Assembly: GCA_031550755.1 (NCBI GenBank)
Contig: JAVBOJ010000138.1
Span: forward strand, 1 to 15,673
DNA from: JAVBOJ01 sp031550755
Lineage (GTDB): Bacteria; Bacillota; Clostridia; Oscillospirales; UBA929
DNA: 15,673 bases
Reading direction: 5' to 3'
Shown here: one piece after another, positions 13,342 through 15,673 of the stretch
Position numbering within the stretch: position 1 is the first letter of the stretch
Layout of the letters: every line of letters starts with the position of its first letter
Notes under the pieces: generated by a model
The model's input: the letters and a program-made list of their open reading frames with translations, nothing else
The model's database searches: none
Told to the model about the DNA's origin: nothing
Translations under genes and position numbers: made by a program

Positions 13342-14451
13342 CTATTTCTCTCCACTCAAACAGGGATACGCCCCGGGAAGCGCGCGCAATGCGCCATTCT
13401 CAATGGCCCTCCGGATATCGGCCAGCAGCCGGTTGTAGAAAAACAGATTGTGCAGCACCGACAGCCGCAGCGCCAATATCTCCCCGGCCTTGAACAAATG
13501 GCGCAGATAGGCGCGGCTGTAAGTCCGGCAGGTGGGACACTGACAGAGCGGATCAATGGGCGCGGGATCGGTTTTGTATTGCTCGTTCTTTAAATTGATA
13601 TGCCCCTCATGGGTGAACACATGCCCGTGGCGGGCGTTGCGCGCCGGCAGTACACAGTCAAAAAAGTCCACCCCGCGCAGCACCGCCTCGTAGATGTTTT
13701 TCGGCGTGCCGACCCCCATCAGGTAGCGCGGCTTGTCCGCCGGCATGACCGGGTGCAGCACCTCCAAAATGTGGTACATCTCCTCGGCGCTCTCCCCCAC
13801 CGCCAGCCCGCCGATGGCGTAGCCCGGCAGGTCAAACGCCGCGATGCGCCGCATGTGCGCCACCCGCAGGTCGTCGTAGGTGCCGCCCTGCCCGATGCCA
13901 AACAGCGCCTGCCCGGGAGGCGCTGTCTCCCGCTGCCGGACAATACAGCGCTCCAGCCAGCGGGTGGTGCGCTCGGTGGACGCCTTGACGTAGGCGTACG
14001 GGGCGGGGTTTTCCACGCATTCGTCAAACGCCATGGCGATATCCGCGCCAAGGGCGGCCTGGATGTCCATGGAGTCCTCCGGGCGTAAAAACAGCTTTCG
14101 TCCGTCAATATGGGAGGAAAAAGACACGCCATCCTCCGAAATATCCTTCGGACGGGCCAGCGAGAAGACCTGAAACCCGCCACTGTCGGTCAAAATCGGC
14201 CCGTCCCAGCGCATAAACCGGTGCAGCCCGCCCATGCCGCGCACCACCTCCGCGCCGGGGCGCAGATGCAGATGATAGGTGTTGGACAACTCCACCTGAC
14301 AGCCCACCGTGACCAAGTCGTCCCCGGACAGCCCACCCTTGATGGCGGCCTGCGTGCCGACGTTCATAAATACCGGGGTCTGAATCTCGCCGTGGGCGGT
14401 GGCAAACACGCCGCGCCGGGCAGCTCCGTCGGTTTGGAAAATCGTAAACAT
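13342..14451 (-). CDS. tgt: tRNA-guanine transglycosylase
   Basis: This enzyme swaps guanine 34 of tRNAs with GUN anticodons for the queuosine precursor preQ1. The 369-residue protein has the normal bacterial length. The substrate-site motifs are intact: MNVGTQAAIKG (29-39), LSNTYHLHLRPG (55-66), the catalytic Asp in ILTDSGGFQVFSL, the second Asp in FFDCVLPARNARHG, and the zinc ligands CQCPTC with the His of the following LHN helix. ATG 14451 is preceded by AAGGGG overlapping the queA stop, 9 nt away. tgt and queA carry out consecutive steps on the same tRNA and are commonly joined in operons. Confidence 0.96.
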   Translation of the reverse strand: MFTIFQTDGAARRGVFATAHGEIQTPVFMNVGTQAAIKGGLSGDDLVTVGCQVELSNTYHLHLRPGAEVVRGMGGLHRFMRWDGPILTDSGGFQVFSLARPKDISEDGVSFSSHIDGRKLFLRPEDSMDIQAALGADIAMAFDECVENPAPYAYVKASTERTTRWLERCIVRQRETAPPGQALFGIGQGGTYDDLRVAHMRRIAAFDLPGYAIGGLAVGESAEEMYHILEVLHPVMPADKPRYLMGVGTPKNIYEAVLRGVDFFDCVLPARNARHGHVFTHEGHINLKNEQYKTDPAPIDPLCQCPTCRTYSRAYLRHLFKAGEILALRLSVLHNLFFYNRLLADIRRAIENGALRALPGAYPCLSGEK

Positions 14452-14460
14452 AGAGACCCC

Positions 14461-15483
14461 TTACAAGATCAGCATGGCATCGCCGAAGCTGAAAAAACGG
14501 TATTTTTGTTCCACCGCCTCACGGTAGGCCGTTAGCACCGCCTCGCGCCCGGCGAAGGCCGACACCAGCATGAGCAGCGTGCTGCGCGGCAGATGGAAGT
14601 TTGTAATCAGTCCGTCGATGGCGCGAAACGCATAGCCCGGCGTGATGAAAATATCGGTCATGCCGCCGGCCTCCGACAGGGTTCCGTCGGGCGCGGCGAA
14701 CGACTCCAGCGTGCGGCAGACGGTGGTACCCACCGCAAGGATTCGCCCGCCGGCGGAGCGGGTCTTGTTGATGACCCCAGCCGCCTGCGCGGGGATGAAC
14801 GCATACTCCCCGTGCATTTTGTGGTCTGTAATGCTGTTTTCCTTTACAGGTCTGAATGTCCCCAGACCCACATGCAAGGTAACCTCCGTGACAGCCGCGC
14901 CGCGCGCCCGCACCCGCTCCAGCAGCTCCGGCGTAAAATGCAGCCCCGCCGTGGGCGCGGCGGCCGAACCGGGCTCCCGGGCGTAGACCGTCTGGTAGCG
15001 CTCCGGGTCAGACAGCCGCTCCTTGATATACGGCGGCAAGGGCATCTGCCCCAGCCGCTCCAGCAGCTCAAGAAAAATTCCGTCATGGGCAAAGCGGATA
15101 TGCCGGGTGCCCTCCGCCCCCTCGCCCTCCACCGTGCCGGCGAGCAGCCCCGCTCCATACGAAAGCGCCGCGCCGGGGCGGGCTTTTTTGCCAGGCTTTA
15201 CAAGGCATTCCCACAGGCCACCGCCCAAATCGCGCAACAGCAGGGTTTCCACCACGCCGCCGTTTGGCGTCTGGCCGAACAGCCGCGCCGGCAGCACCCG
15301 CGAATTGTTGACCACCAGACAGTCGCCGGGCCGGATCAGCGCCGGCAGATCGGAAAAATGCCGGTGGGCGATCTCTCCGGTTTCCCGGCTCAGCGTCAGC
15401 AGCCGCGAGGCGTCGCGCCGTTCCAGCGGCGTCTGGGCAATGAGCTCCGGCGGCAGGAAAAAATCAAAATCATCGGTTCGCAA
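14461..15483 (-). CDS. queA: S-adenosylmethionine:tRNA ribosyltransferase-isomerase
   Basis: QueA transfers the ribosyl part of SAM to preQ1-modified tRNA, giving epoxyqueuosine. The 340-residue protein is full length and begins RTDDFDFFLPPELIAQTPLERRDASRLL (split over residues 2-29), the typical N-terminus. Further family motifs are VVNNSRVLPARLFG, PLPPYIK, PTAGLHFTPELL, TLHVGLGTFRPV, HGEYAFIP, ITNFHLPRSTLLMLVSAFAG and FSFGDAMLI. The start is TTG 15483, 8 nt after AGGAG; no in-frame ATG or GTG fits the family N-terminus. An out-of-frame ATG at 15487 competes for the same site but stops after five codons. The gene begins 12 nt after the SpoIID-domain gene. Confidence 0.95.
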   Translation of the reverse strand: MRTDDFDFFLPPELIAQTPLERRDASRLLTLSRETGEIAHRHFSDLPALIRPGDCLVVNNSRVLPARLFGQTPNGGVVETLLLRDLGGGLWECLVKPGKKARPGAALSYGAGLLAGTVEGEGAEGTRHIRFAHDGIFLELLERLGQMPLPPYIKERLSDPERYQTVYAREPGSAAAPTAGLHFTPELLERVRARGAAVTEVTLHVGLGTFRPVKENSITDHKMHGEYAFIPAQAAGVINKTRSAGGRILAVGTTVCRTLESFAAPDGTLSEAGGMTDIFITPGYAFRAIDGLITNFHLPRSTLLMLVSAFAGREAVLTAYREAVEQKYRFFSFGDAMLIL

Positions 15484-15495
15484 ACATCGTTCTCC

Positions 15496-15673
15496 TCACT
15501 GTGACACAACCGTCCCGGTAAAGTAGTATTCCACAATTTGGCTGGCGGTATAACCCTGCTCGGCCATGCCGCGCGCGCCCTCCTGGCTCATGCCGACATT
15601 GTGGCCGTGGCCGCGCCCGCTGAAGACATAGACCCCGTCGGTCTGGCTGGGTAGCGACACCACGCCGCTCGCG
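15496..15673 (-). CDS. SpoIID/LytB domain protein, C-terminus only
   Basis: The last 58 codons are present; the N-terminal part lies beyond the right edge. The visible sequence contains VFSGRGHGHNVGMSQEGA and GMAEQGYTASQIVEYYFTG (about 21-57 of the visible part), the characteristic end of the SpoIID domain. SpoIID is a lytic transglycosylase that cuts glycan strands during engulfment; LytB-type relatives stimulate amidases. Whether this is SpoIID itself or a paralogue cannot be decided from the fragment; paralogues are common next to queA in clostridia. The stop is TGA at 15498-15496. Confidence 0.88.
   Translation of the reverse strand, partial: ASGVVSLPSQTDGVYVFSGRGHGHNVGMSQEGARGMAEQGYTASQIVEYYFTGTVVSQ

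Noticed and set aside
14593..15504. A 303-codon plus-strand frame
   Set aside because: It is antisense to queA and has no recognisable features.

Overview
The window is from a GC-rich, endospore-forming member of the Firmicutes, most likely a clostridium of the Oscillospiraceae/Eubacteriales type. The evidence is the set of sporulation and germination genes (ypeB, spoIIM, a SpoIID-domain gene), a SCIFF ranthipeptide gene with its radical SAM maturase, a yajC/TIGR04086 pair, and good Shine-Dalgarno sequences (AGGAGG type) before almost every gene. No rRNA, tRNA, CRISPR array or transposase was found.

Left part (1-3855). The 5' end of an exported protein, probably a D-Ala-D-Ala carboxypeptidase, leaves the window on the minus strand from a clear sigma-A type promoter. 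Divergently, on the plus strand, lie a ComEA-like DNA-binding membrane protein, an OmpR-type response regulator overlapping it and with no kinase beside it, an unrecognised membrane protein, an unrecognised lysine-free protein, and the germination gene ypeB. The unrecognised 152-aa gene overlaps ypeB by ATGA and sits where sleB often sits. A strong hairpin ends this block.

Middle part (3854-8753, all minus). Reading in the direction of transcription: proC, spoIIM, xerD, a YesL/DUF624 membrane protein and a GH43 glycosidase. The first gene has a good promoter. Gaps are short (4-46 nt), so the five genes may be one transcription unit, although they mix proline synthesis, engulfment, chromosome resolution and plant-glycan breakdown.

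Right part (8836-15673, all minus). Reading in the direction of transcription: a SpoIID-domain protein (partial), queA, tgt, an unrecognised anchored protein, then from a separate promoter yajC, a TIGR04086 membrane protein and the 59-residue SCIFF peptide gene scfA. An unusually long nested terminator follows scfA. Beyond it come an S-layer-homology/CAP-domain secreted protein and then scfB, the SCIFF maturase, closed by a perfect terminator. Normally scfA is directly followed by scfB; here the secreted protein gene and a terminator separate precursor from maturase. This is the most interesting arrangement in the window.

Two further points recur: two genes (the lysine-free protein and spoIIM) have their ribosome-binding site inside the 3' arm of a hairpin, and the proC promoter is flanked by copies of a TTATGTTAA motif.
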